Shown here one piece after another: positions 1 through 9,881 of a DNA stretch of 64,000 bases; positions within the stretch are counted from its first letter, which is position 1, and each line of letters opens with the position of its first letter. The notes below the pieces were generated by a model. It had not been told where the DNA came from and searched no databases. It saw only the letters and a list, made by a program, of their open reading frames with translations. This stretch comes from Acinetobacter gandensis (GTDB taxonomy: Bacteria > Pseudomonadota > Gammaproteobacteria > Pseudomonadales > Moraxellaceae). The stretch is from the NCBI RefSeq assembly GCF_001678755.1, contig NZ_LZDS01000001.1:186001-250000 (forward strand). The letters are read 5' to 3'. Made by a program: the position numbers and the translations under genes.

Positions 1-1567
1 CCTCGACCATTTGGCCATTATCCAATGCCACTTTCAATTTAAGATGCACATCTTTTAACCAACGATAGTCAATAATCTTAAACTTGCCATCAAAAACTGG
101 CGCAGGAAATTTTTGTCCCCATGGACTTAAATTCTGTAATATTTCGACCGTATCAACATTAAATGCCAAATCAGGCAACACCCCATCCGTCCAAATGGTC
201 GCCTGAAATAGACTCTCATCTTGCTCTGCAATCAAGGCTTCAAATGCTGTTTTAAATTCAGCAAAATGCTGCTTTTGGATCGTCAACCCCGCCGCTGCGG
301 CATGACCACCAAAATGACTAACCAAATGTGGATGTAATTCTGCAATGCGTTCAATACTGTCACGAATGTGAATCCCTTCAATAGAGCGCGCTGAACCTTT
401 GATGTGAATCCCATCTTCATCTGCCGCGAAGACAATCGCGGGTCGGTGAAATTGTTCTTTTAAACGCCCAGCAACAATCCCGATCACACCTTGATGCCAA
501 TGTTGTTCAAACATGATTAATGCCGCTGGCAAATCATTATGATCCAATTGGATATGTTCAAGTTCAGCTAAGGCTTCTTGTTTAATCTGCCCTTCGACTT
601 GTCGACGTTCTACATTCAGTTGATTGAGTTGCTGTGCTAAAGGATAAGCAGTACTTAAATCGGCCGCAATCAGGCATTCGATCCCAATATCCATGGTCTC
701 CATACGCCCCGCCGCATTTAAGCGTGGACCAATCACAAAACCCAAGTCTTGTGCTTTTAGACTTTTTGGATCACGTCCAGCTATATCTAATAAGGCACTA
801 ATTCCTGGTCGGCAGAGTCCTTGTTGAATACGCTTTAAACCGGCATCAATCAATATACGATTGTTTAAATCTAAACTGGCAACATCGGCATAAGTGCCCA
901 AAGCGACCAAATCTAAATATTGCGAAAGATTCGCCGAAGATTTACCGCATTTTTTTCGATGGCTAGCTAAATTAGCTAACACATAAAATGCAACACCGAC
1001 CCCTGCCAGCGCTTTGCTTGGAAATTCGCAGCCCAATTGATTTGGGTTTACCACGGCTTCTGCCTGTGGCGTCGCTTTGGTCGTGAGATGGTGATCAGTA
1101 ATGATCACTTGCATACCATGTGCTTGCGCTTGCTCTACCCCAGCATGACTGGAGATACCATTATCTACAGTAATCAACATATCGGGCGTATAGGTTACAA
1201 AAGCCAGATCCGCGATGGCAGGTGTCAAGCCATACCCATATTTGAAGCGATCAGGAACCAAATATTCAACATCTGCGCCCATCTCGCGCAGTGCTAAGAT
1301 CATCAGTGCTGTACTGGTTGCACCATCGGCGTCATAATCACCAACAATGACGATTTTCTTTTGAGTATCAATTGCTTGATCAATCAGTTCAATCGCTTGC
1401 TCTAAACCTTTTAAGTTAGGGGCATGCAAATGCTTCAGTTTTAACTCAAGTTCTTGTGCTGACTGTACCCCACGCCGCGCCAATAAATCTGCAATAAATG
1501 GGGCAACGCCCTGAATATCTTCAGGGCGTGTCAAATAAGGTCGTTGTTGAATTAAAATATTCGACAT
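1..1567 (-). CDS. recJ: Single-stranded-DNA-specific exonuclease RecJ (3' end beyond window)
   Basis: I translated this by eye from the minus strand; it begins at the ATG at 1567 and stays open to the left edge, so the C-terminal OB-fold part is missing. RecJ degrades single-stranded DNA 5' to 3' in RecF-pathway recombination and mismatch repair. The DHH-phosphoesterase motifs are visible: VGDYDADGATST near residue 75, then VDNG and ITDHH for the metals, and in the DHHA1 part a GGHAAAAG stretch. The start codon directly abuts the stop of upstream pdxH (1568), so the two are probably co-transcribed and translationally coupled. The visible 522 codons fit a family of about 560-580 residues. Confidence 0.95.
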   Translation of the reverse strand, partial: MSNILIQQRPYLTRPEDIQGVAPFIADLLARRGVQSAQELELKLKHLHAPNLKGLEQAIELIDQAIDTQKKIVIVGDYDADGATSTALMILALREMGADVEYLVPDRFKYGYGLTPAIADLAFVTYTPDMLITVDNGISSHAGVEQAQAHGMQVIITDHHLTTKATPQAEAVVNPNQLGCEFPSKALAGVGVAFYVLANLASHRKKCGKSSANLSQYLDLVALGTYADVASLDLNNRILIDAGLKRIQQGLCRPGISALLDIAGRDPKSLKAQDLGFVIGPRLNAAGRMETMDIGIECLIAADLSTAYPLAQQLNQLNVERRQVEGQIKQEALAELEHIQLDHNDLPAALIMFEQHWHQGVIGIVAGRLKEQFHRPAIVFAADEDGIHIKGSARSIEGIHIRDSIERIAELHPHLVSHFGGHAAAAGLTIQKQHFAEFKTAFEALIAEQDESLFQATIWTDGVLPDLAFNVDTVEILQNLSPWGQKFPAPVFDGKFKIIDYRWLKDVHLKLKVALDNGQMVE

Positions 1568-2224
1568 TTAAGGCATCAATCGCTGTAAAACCCACTGATC
1601 ATCGTGTTTTACATAGCACAAACGGTCATGCAAGCGATTTGGACGACCTTGCCAAAATTCGTAATAATCTGGCACTAAACGATAACCACCCCAAAACTCA
1701 GGTTTGGCTAACACGGCTTTCGCTTCCACTTGGTCATGCAGGTTTTGAAAACGCTGTTGCAACTCCTCACGACTCTCAATTATCCCACTTTGTGGCGTAC
1801 TGATGTGTGCAGCAATTTGGCTATCACGCGGACGCTTATGGTAGTAGTCAGTTGACTCAGACAGTGAAATCTTTTCTACACGACCACTCACACGAATCTG
1901 ACGTTCTTGCTCTTGCCAATAAAATAACAATTCAGCATAAGGATTTTCTGCTAAATCATTGCCCTTTTGGCTGTCATAATTGGTATAAAAATCATAACCA
2001 GCTTCGGTTGCACCGCGTAGTAACACAGTGCGGACATGCGGACGACCTTGGGCATTCGCCGTTGCCAATGACATGGCATACGGTTCATGTAGCTGCGCTT
2101 CTAATGCATGATTAAACCACAACAAAAATTGCTCATGTGGCACAGCATTGACCTGATCTTCGTGTAGCTCGCCTTTTTGGTAAGTTAAACGCAGTTCGCT
2201 TAAATCTTTAATTACATCATTCAT
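1568..2224 (-). CDS. pdxH: Pyridoxamine/pyridoxine 5'-phosphate oxidase
   Basis: FMN-dependent oxidase making pyridoxal 5'-phosphate, the last step of the B6 pathway and of salvage. The 218-residue length is typical. The N-terminal LRLTYQKGEL, the FMN-binding stretch with RTVLLRG, the YTNYDSQKG segment, and the C-terminal GGYRLVPDYYEFWQGRPNRLHDR block are family signatures. It starts 18 bases after the glmM stop and its stop abuts the recJ start, so glmM-pdxH-recJ looks like one minus-strand unit. No unusual residue was noticed. Confidence 0.97.
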   Translation of the reverse strand: MNDVIKDLSELRLTYQKGELHEDQVNAVPHEQFLLWFNHALEAQLHEPYAMSLATANAQGRPHVRTVLLRGATEAGYDFYTNYDSQKGNDLAENPYAELLFYWQEQERQIRVSGRVEKISLSESTDYYHKRPRDSQIAAHISTPQSGIIESREELQQRFQNLHDQVEAKAVLAKPEFWGGYRLVPDYYEFWQGRPNRLHDRLCYVKHDDQWVLQRLMP

Positions 2225-2242
2225 GGAAAAATCCCCAATGAC

Positions 2243-3574
2243 TTATGCCGCATTGGCACGTACAGCATCCGCTAAATGATTGGCTAAAGCAGTCACTTCA
2301 TCCAAATTATCACCCTCAACCATCACACGAATGACTGGCTCAGTGCCTGACTTACGAATTAAGATACGACCGCGACCTTTTAACTGCGCTTCAGCTTTTT
2401 CAAATTCAGACACCAAAGCTGGTACAGCATACGGGTCAAACATCGCTGCAAGGCGTACATTCACTAATACGTTTGGCAATAATTCAAAACCTTCCACAAG
2501 TTCATGCAAGGCTTTGCCTTGTTCAACCATGACGGTCAACACTTGTAGTGAAGCAATGATCGCATCACCTGTGGTGCTCTTATCTAAAGTCAGAATATGA
2601 CCTGATGGCTCACCACCTGTTACCCAGCCTTTTTCTTCCAAACCTTGCAATACATAACGGTCACCGACTTTGGCACGCAGTAATGGTACTTGGGCTTTAT
2701 CTAGCGCAATTTCCAATGCCATATTACTCATAACCGTACCGACGATACCCGCAGGCTTTTGATTGGCTTGAGTCGCTAAGATATACAGAATATGATCACC
2801 GGTAATTTGCTGACCATTTTTATCTACCATAATGACACGGTCGGCATCTCCATCAAAGGCAATACCTAAGTCTGCTTGGTGCTCAACAACGGCTTTTTGT
2901 AATTGTTCAGGATGGGTTGAACCGCAATCTTTGTTGATGTTCAAACCATCTGGTTCGTTATATAGGGCAATAACTTTTGCACCGAGCTCACGATATACCG
3001 ATGGACCAACGCTATAGGCGGCACCATTGGCACAGTCCACTACAATTTTTAAACCGGTTAAGTCAAAATGGTATGGGAACGTCGATTTACAAAATTCGAT
3101 ATAACGACCATTAGCATCTTTGACACGCACACTTTTACCTAAGTTTGCTGGGTCTTCGATGACTAAATCATTTTCAAGTTCTTTGTTAATGGCTTCTTGA
3201 ATTTCATCTGGCAACTTTTTGCCTTCACTTGAGAAGAATTTAATACCATTATCAAAATAGGGATTATGCGAAGCTGAAATCACAATACCCAAACTTGCAT
3301 GCAGTGCACGAGTTAAATGCGCAATTGCAGGTGTTGGAAGTGGCCCAAGTAAATGCACGTATACACCAGCAGCGTTTAAACCTGCTTGTAAAGCTGACTC
3401 TAAAATATAACCTGATAAACGGGTATCTTTACCCAGTACAACAATTGGCTTCGCTTTTTTACTGTATTGTTTTAATACTTTACCTGCAGCAAACCCTAAT
3501 TTTAAAGCAAATTCTGGGGTAATTGGGAGCTCACCGAACTTACCACGAATGCCATCTGTACCAAAATAACTCAT
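2243..3574 (-). CDS. glmM: Phosphoglucosamine mutase
   Basis: Converts glucosamine-6-phosphate to glucosamine-1-phosphate in UDP-GlcNAc synthesis, feeding peptidoglycan and lipid A. Its 443 residues match the family. It starts [14 protein letters not shown], has the phosphoserine loop ISASHNP with Ser102, the metal loop DGDADR near residue 240, the sugar loop GGEPSGH, and the phosphate-binding loop RKSGTEP near the C terminus. The guaB terminator (3642-3672) lies upstream, so it probably has its own promoter in the 118-base gap before guaB. Confidence 0.97.
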   Translation of the reverse strand: MSYFGTDGIRGKFGELPITPEFALKLGFAAGKVLKQYSKKAKPIVVLGKDTRLSGYILESALQAGLNAAGVYVHLLGPLPTPAIAHLTRALHASLGIVISASHNPYFDNGIKFFSSEGKKLPDEIQEAINKELENDLVIEDPANLGKSVRVKDANGRYIEFCKSTFPYHFDLTGLKIVVDCANGAAYSVGPSVYRELGAKVIALYNEPDGLNINKDCGSTHPEQLQKAVVEHQADLGIAFDGDADRVIMVDKNGQQITGDHILYILATQANQKPAGIVGTVMSNMALEIALDKAQVPLLRAKVGDRYVLQGLEEKGWVTGGEPSGHILTLDKSTTGDAIIASLQVLTVMVEQGKALHELVEGFELLPNVLVNVRLAAMFDPYAVPALVSEFEKAEAQLKGRGRILIRKSGTEPVIRVMVEGDNLDEVTALANHLADAVRANAA

Positions 3575-3641
3575 GTTGTACTCACTTCTTAATGGTGATC
3601 TTAATCATCACTTTTTACTGCAAACACTTTACACCAAAAAC

Positions 3642-3672
3642 AAAAAAGCCGTCATATAAATGACGGCCTTTT
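3642..3672 (-). terminator. Rho-independent terminator after guaB
   Basis: GCCGTCAT pairs with ATGACGGC around a short loop. On the minus strand it is followed by a T tract, and it lies 20 bases past the guaB stop. Confidence 0.85.
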
Positions 3673-3692
3673 CGGCTAAAAGCTACCAAATA

Positions 3693-5189
<1,497 letters not shown>

Positions 5190-5403
5190 TTATATACAAA
5201 TTTCCGTTCAATTTTCATTTTTATTGCGGCAATTATGCAGCGAGTTTTCTAATTTGCATGCTTTCTTGAAGTTTTCTGACTGGTTCATACAAGTTTTCAC
5301 TTGAAGTAGATCCAGAAATTTCAGCTCATCCCGATTTAAAATCAAATTCCACTCATCTCTATCTGACCCAATAATTGATTTGACAACACCTCTTGAATAA
5401 CTA

Positions 5404-5432
5404 AAAAAGCAGGGACATATCCCTGCTTTTTT
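5404..5432 (-). terminator. Terminator after the YkgJ-like pseudogene
   Basis: AAGCAGGGA pairs with TCCCTGCTT around ATA, flanked by A and T runs on the two sides, so it can work in both directions. It lies just past the stop of the minus-strand YkgJ-like gene. Confidence 0.85.
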
Positions 5433-5439
5433 AATGTAT

Positions 5440-5805
5440 TTAACATACTTGATCAAAATCTTCGTCATTGTCCGCATCATGCGTGGGAATACTAACAAAG
5501 GGAATCATTTGATGTGCAATACGAGCTTTATTACATTGTTCATCGGCAATTTGAACTTCTTTACAAGATGAACTACGTGCCTCATACATGGTGCAACTCA
5601 CCTGTTTGCCCACTTCTCCGCCCAAAGCAATACAACGTGGATTTGCTTGGTTCGTACCTACCATACATGAATATACAGGTGTCACAGGTTCCGTATAGTG
5701 TTCAGGCATATTTAATCCTTCTGCCCAATAAAACGAAACTCAGAAATAAGCACAGCAGGCACCGCAACTCAGACATGCATCTTCGGTTGGTATTTGAGAC
5801 AACAT
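5440..5805 (-). pseudogene. YkgJ-family cysteine-cluster protein gene interrupted by an in-frame TGA
   Basis: An intact-looking minus-strand frame begins at ATG 5805 and encodes MLSQIPTEDACLSCGACCAYF. It then hits TGA at 5742-5740 and continues in the same frame as VSFYWAEGLNMPEHY through to the stop at 5440. YkgJ-type proteins carry a CxxCxxCC cluster followed by a conserved FRVSFYWxE stretch, so the TGA sits where the family has Arg; a single CGA-to-TGA change explains it. The remaining 89-residue open frame from ATG 5709 keeps the second half (RCIALGGEVG, CTMYEARSSSCKE) but lacks the first cysteine cluster. Full length would be 121 residues. The family is thought to bind metal through its cysteines; the exact role is unknown. 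A base-calling error cannot be excluded. Confidence 0.85.
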
Positions 5806-5904
5806 TTTTATAGGTTCTCGTCATCTAAAAAGATTCTTTTATAGACGGAAATCTTAAAAAAAGTTGTCTCTAAACTCAATTATTTTTTATCACCTTTGAG
5901 ATCA

Positions 5905-6702
5905 TTATTCTGGGCAGGTAAAAACGGTTTCGTCCATCAAATCGACACCACACTGTAAAGTCTCAATCCAGTCTAAGAACTGGTTAATTTGCTCTTTACC
6001 AATAAATGGCGTGCCATGTTGTGGCACGATCATTTCAACATCCATGGTACGAACCATATTGACCCATAAACGAATCACTTTGTTTGAGCACATGTAACGT
6101 TGATGGAAGCCTTTCATTTTTGGAATATGTGCTGCGAAATTTTCTAAAGGTTTAGCTGCATCTTCCACCATTGATGCCCCCATATCTCCCGAAAATAGAA
6201 TTTTGGCAATCGGATCATAAAACTGGAAATTACCCACAGAATGTAAGAAATGCGCAGGTACAGCGACAATTTTGCTGTTACCCAAGCTGATCACTTGACC
6301 ATGATCTGGCAATTCAATCAAACGATCTAGCCAATTGCCTTTCATTCGATCACTCATAAACGCAGAGTTCAAATGCGGTAAGAAACGTGCCCACAATTTT
6401 GATGCCACCACTTTTGCATCGGTATACACCAGCCAACGCGGCATAGAAGTAATAATGTCGGGGTCTTGATGAGATGCCATCACATAATCAAGATTGGTGA
6501 GACGGGTATATTTATTTAATTCCATGGTCAGCGGTACATAGGTTAAATCACCACCTGGATCGAGTACCGCAGCACGCTCATTATCAATAATCAGGAATTG
6601 GTTTGCCTGTACACCTTCACCTTTTACCAAGCTGGTAAAACTGATGCATTTATGCGTTCCATCATCATAAAGTACTTGTGATGTAGTACGTTCAAAAGCC
6701 AT
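5905..6702 (-). CDS. MBL-fold diiron protein of the ODP (oxygen-binding diiron) type
   Basis: This 265-residue protein has a metallo-beta-lactamase fold with ASHQDPDI, a His/Asp motif typical of flavodiiron-like oxygen-binding domains, then PAHFLHSVGNFQFYD (second metal His), SGDMG (bridging Asp) and VPQHG (last His). It lacks the flavodoxin domain of full flavodiiron proteins, so it is a stand-alone diiron domain, probably an O2/NO-sensing or reducing module in the cytoplasm. I chose ATG 6702 because the GGGGA ribosome site is 6-7 bases upstream of it and too close to the ATG at 6708. It is monocistronic. The partner is not visible here. Confidence 0.8.
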   Translation of the reverse strand: MAFERTTSQVLYDDGTHKCISFTSLVKGEGVQANQFLIIDNERAAVLDPGGDLTYVPLTMELNKYTRLTNLDYVMASHQDPDIITSMPRWLVYTDAKVVASKLWARFLPHLNSAFMSDRMKGNWLDRLIELPDHGQVISLGNSKIVAVPAHFLHSVGNFQFYDPIAKILFSGDMGASMVEDAAKPLENFAAHIPKMKGFHQRYMCSNKVIRLWVNMVRTMDVEMIVPQHGTPFIGKEQINQFLDWIETLQCGVDLMDETVFTCPE

Positions 6703-6839
6703 GCCCATTCCCCAAAATTTTTATGTAAAAAATGTATATTCTATAGGTGAATAACATATATTTATTTAGAGAAACTTACAATAAAAATCAGATCAATATT
6801 ATCTACAATATCAGTTAATTAAGTCACATTTTTAGACAA

Positions 6840-6867
6840 AAAATCCCGAGCTTTTAGCTCAGGATTT
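6840..6867 (-). terminator. Terminator after the GDT1-family transporter gene
   Basis: TCCTGAGC/GCTCGGGA stem (one G-T pair) with a TAAAA-type loop, followed on the minus strand by a T run. Confidence 0.8.
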
Positions 6868-6883
6868 GCGATATCTTTAACAC

Positions 6884-7462
6884 TTAAAATAAATAGTGCT
6901 GTGCCAATGCAGCCAGACCAATTATTAAGAAAACCAAAGCACCAATCTTATGAATGAGCGAAATTGGTAATTTTTCTGCCAATTTATTACCAATAAATAC
7001 CGCTGGTGCATTTACCAACATAATACCGATCGTAGTACCCAAAGTGACCCAACCAATACTGTCAAAACGCGCGGCTAAAGCGACTGTTGCAATTTGAGTC
7101 TTATCGCCGATTTCTGCCAAGAAGAACAACACAAATGTGGCACCGAATACCCCATATTTTTGCCATTTATTGATACTTTCTGATTCATCATCCAATTCAT
7201 CTGGAATTAACATCCACACCGCCATAGCAATGAAACCAAGCGATATGATCCATAGCAATACTGTTGGGCTAAGCACTGTGGTAATCCATTGACCTAAGAC
7301 CGCGGAAACGCCATGGTTGACGACTGTCGCCAAAAAGATTGCGAAAAGAATCGGAACAGGTTTACGAAAACGTGCGGCAAGTAATAAAGCAAGCAGTTGA
7401 GTTTTATCGCCCATTTCAGATAAGGCAACAACAGCTAATGAGATCAGAAAAGCAGAAAGCAT
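6884..7462 (-). CDS. TMEM165/GDT1 (UPF0016) family cation exporter, probably manganese
   Basis: A hydrophobic 192-residue membrane protein of six predicted helices with two copies of the family signature E-x-G-D-K-T: SEMGDKTQ near residue 16 and AEIGDKTQ in the second half. Bacterial members export Mn2+ (MneA type) or Ca2+. A longer GTG start at 7504 is possible, but the extra 14 residues (SHRYVICWPEKHI) are not hydrophobic and the family begins at MLSAFLISL, so I use ATG 7462. The upstream yybP-ykoY aptamer strongly supports manganese as the signal and probably the substrate. Confidence 0.85.
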   Translation of the reverse strand: MLSAFLISLAVVALSEMGDKTQLLALLLAARFRKPVPILFAIFLATVVNHGVSAVLGQWITTVLSPTVLLWIISLGFIAMAVWMLIPDELDDESESINKWQKYGVFGATFVLFFLAEIGDKTQIATVALAARFDSIGWVTLGTTIGIMLVNAPAVFIGNKLAEKLPISLIHKIGALVFLIIGLAALAQHYLF

Positions 7463-7536
7463 GATGTGTTTCTCTGGCCAGCAAATTACATACCTATGAC
7501 TCACCCCTCCTGCCAGCCATATCTGCAGAGTGGTAA

Positions 7537-7676
7537 ATCAAAGGTCTTGCCAACAAAAGAAAGCTTAAGAAAAGCTCATTTGGTTCTTTGCTATGATGAC
7601 CATGCTCGGTTTAGAGCAAATATGTTGACCATCACCTTTTTACTTTGCGTAAAAAGCGGCTACTCCCCAATGAAGT
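7537..7676 (-). promoter_or_regulatory. yybP-ykoY (manganese) riboswitch
   Basis: Read on the minus strand, the leader contains GGGGAGTAGCC (7668-7658), a T/A-rich hairpin, GGTCAACATA, a second GGTCATCATAG, and GGCAAGACCTTTG (7551-7539). GGGGAGUAGC (loop L1) and AGCAAGACC (loop L3), with GACAUA-type residues between them, are the invariant core of the yybP-ykoY Mn2+ aptamer. The remaining bases to the start (7536-7463) would be the expression platform; they include a GGCAGGAGGGG stretch that could be exposed or masked. Such riboswitches turn on Mn exporters when Mn2+ is high. Exact boundaries are approximate. Confidence 0.88.
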
Positions 7677-7682
7677 AGTTTT

Positions 7683-7711
7683 ATTCTAACCATATGCACA
7701 CATTTTCGCAA
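7683..7711 (-). promoter_or_regulatory. Sigma70-type promoter for the manganese riboswitch leader
   Basis: On the minus strand TTGCGA (7711-7706) and TAGAAT (7688-7683) are separated by exactly 17 bases. The predicted start of transcription falls just before the riboswitch's GGGGAGTAGC. Confidence 0.7.
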
Positions 7712-7843
7712 TTTTAATCTTCAAAACCGTATCATGATTAAAATAACAATCATTAAAATTTTCAAGAATTTATCTAAATACTGACCAGCAAGATATTCAT
7801 CAGTGTTAGCTGGCTTATATCTAGTCGAGATCCAGCAATTAAA

Positions 7844-7867
7844 AAAACCCTGCCTAAGCAGGGTTTT
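7844..7867 (-). terminator. Terminator after aceEF
   Basis: AAAACCCTGC and GCAGGGTTTT pair around CTAA. On the minus strand a T run follows, and it lies 24 bases past the aceF stop. Confidence 0.85.
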
Positions 7868-7890
7868 AAAACATCAGGTAAATGCTGAGA

Positions 7891-9879
7891 TTAGATCAAC
7901 AAGCTACGGATATCTTTCAATAACTTGGTTAACTTGTTGGTAAAGCGCGCAGCGTCAGCACCATTAATGACACGGTGATCGTAAGACAATGACAATGGCA
8001 ACATCAAACGTGGATCAAAGCTTTCACCATTCCACACAGGTTGCATAGTCGCAGGCGAAATACCCAAAATTGCAACTTGAGGCCAGTTTACAAGTGGTGT
8101 AAACGCTGTACCACCGATGGCACCAAGGCTTGAAATGGTAAAGTTCGCGCCTTGCAGGTCTTTCGGTGACAATTTCTTATCACGTGCTTTTTGACCCAAC
8201 TCACCCAACTCAATCGCAATTTGCTTAATCGACTTTTGGTCTGGATTACGCAATACTGGAACGGTCAAACCATCAGGTGTCGCTACAGCTATACCCATAT
8301 GGATTTCGTTACGTAGCAATACGGACTTGCCATCATCTGCTAAGTGACCTGCAAAATCACGCTCTTCTTTCAGTAGATATGCGACAGCTTTAATGATGAA
8401 CGCCATAATGGTCAGGCTAATACCTTCTTTCTTAAAGTTGCCTTTAAGATCACCGCGCCATGCTTCAAGCTCTGTGATATCAGCCAAATCAAACTGTGTC
8501 ACTTGTGGTATGAAATTGTTTAACGACAACTGTGGAATCGACACTTGTTGCAAACGTGTCAAGGTTTTCTCTTCTACGCCGCCAAAGGCATCAAAACTTG
8601 GTAATTTTGGCAAGCCAGACACTTGAGCCACAGCTTGCGCAGCAGGCGCTACCTGAGGTGCTGTTAAACGCGTTTTCACGAAAGCAAATAAATCTTCTTT
8701 CATTAAGCGTTCATGTGGGCCAGAAGCTTTCACTTCAGCCAAAACCACACCTAATTCACGCGCTAACTTACGTACCGCTGGCCCTGCATAAACTTTAGCA
8801 TTCGCCGCATTTTGCTCTTTGGTCAGCTTATCTGCGCCTTGAGTTGCTGGCGCAGCTTCCACTTTTGCTTCAGCTTTTGGCGCAGTTGCAGCTACAGGCT
8901 GTGCAGCAGCTTGAGTAGGCTTATCTGCCACAGCAGGTGCAGTAGCAGCTTGACCTTCTGCTTCAATAGTCAGTAAAGCCGCACCTTCTGAAACACTTTG
9001 TCCGAGTTGTACATGAATCGCTGTGATCTTACCTGCTACCGTGCTTGGCACTTCAACAGTAGCTTTATCCGACTCCACCACAATGATGCTTTGGTCTTTT
9101 TCAACCACATCACCAACCGCCACCAAAATTTCCGCCACGGCAGCTTTATCAACACCTAAGTCAGGTACTGCAATTTCAACGGGACCTGTCGCAGATGTTG
9201 ATGGTGCAGGTGTTAATGCATCTACTTGAGGCGCTGTTGCAGGTTGCTCTGCTTGCACAGTCGTTGCAGGAGCGGTTTCAGTTGCTGCAGATGATACCGC
9301 CGTTTTCACAGTCAGAATCACCACGCCTTCTTTCACCACATCGCCTGCATTGATGGTGATGGACTCCACACGGCCAGACACAATACTTGGCACTTCGACA
9401 GTAGCTTTGTCCGATTCCACCACGATGATGCTTTGATCAACATCAATTTCATCACCCACGGCGACCAAAACTTCACTAACAGTGGCTTTCTCTACACCAA
9501 TATCAGGTACTTGTACATCAACCACTTGCGATGCCGATGCAGCAGCTTGCGGCACAACTTCGGCTTTAGGCGCTTCTGCTGCTGGTGCAGGTGCTGCTTG
9601 CGCAGCAGGTGCAACAGACTCACTTTGCACTTCAGGCGCAGCAGTATTGTCAGCTTCGGCTTCTAGCTCAATCAGTACCGCGCCTTCAGCAACACTGTCA
9701 CCTAAATTCACGGCAATGCTTTTGACCACACCTGCTGAAGTGCTTGGCACTTCAACAGAGGCTTTGTCAGACTCTAACAGTACAATGCTGTCATCGACCG
9801 CAATGCTATCGCCGACTTTCACTAAGATTTCTGCAACCGTTGCTTTATCTACACCAATATCAGGAGTCGTAATTTGCAT
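7891..9879 (-). CDS. aceF: Pyruvate dehydrogenase E2, dihydrolipoyllysine acetyltransferase
   Basis: Core of the pyruvate dehydrogenase complex; it transfers the acetyl group from lipoyl-lysine to CoA. The 662 residues hold three lipoyl domains with the lipoylated lysine in ESDKA at Lys39, Lys158 and Lys272, joined by Ala/Pro-rich linkers. A peripheral-subunit-binding domain follows (AGPAVRKLARELGV, about 360-400), then the catalytic domain ending in DHRVINGADAARF with His635. The usual catalytic Asp of HRVxDG is Asn here, as I recall from Azotobacter and Pseudomonas E2p, so it is not a defect. It starts 2 bases after the aceE stop. No lpd gene is beside it. Confidence 0.97.
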   Translation of the reverse strand: MQITTPDIGVDKATVAEILVKVGDSIAVDDSIVLLESDKASVEVPSTSAGVVKSIAVNLGDSVAEGAVLIELEAEADNTAAPEVQSESVAPAAQAAPAPAAEAPKAEVVPQAAASASQVVDVQVPDIGVEKATVSEVLVAVGDEIDVDQSIIVVESDKATVEVPSIVSGRVESITINAGDVVKEGVVILTVKTAVSSAATETAPATTVQAEQPATAPQVDALTPAPSTSATGPVEIAVPDLGVDKAAVAEILVAVGDVVEKDQSIIVVESDKATVEVPSTVAGKITAIHVQLGQSVSEGAALLTIEAEGQAATAPAVADKPTQAAAQPVAATAPKAEAKVEAAPATQGADKLTKEQNAANAKVYAGPAVRKLARELGVVLAEVKASGPHERLMKEDLFAFVKTRLTAPQVAPAAQAVAQVSGLPKLPSFDAFGGVEEKTLTRLQQVSIPQLSLNNFIPQVTQFDLADITELEAWRGDLKGNFKKEGISLTIMAFIIKAVAYLLKEERDFAGHLADDGKSVLLRNEIHMGIAVATPDGLTVPVLRNPDQKSIKQIAIELGELGQKARDKKLSPKDLQGANFTISSLGAIGGTAFTPLVNWPQVAILGISPATMQPVWNGESFDPRLMLPLSLSYDHRVINGADAARFTNKLTKLLKDIRSLLI

Positions 9880-9881
9880 GC

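Noticed and set aside
5208..5498. 96-residue minus-strand frame downstream of guaB's 5' side
   Set aside because: It runs through the YkgJ-gene terminator (the hairpin gives KAGICPCFF) and overlaps that gene's end in another frame; no ribosome site or family.
7466..7678. 70-residue plus-strand frame
   Set aside because: It is antisense to the manganese riboswitch and has no coding features.
7891..9879. Asn in place of Asp in the AceF HRVxDG motif as a dead active site
   Set aside because: Asn at this place is, to my knowledge, normal in E2p of Azotobacter/Pseudomonas.
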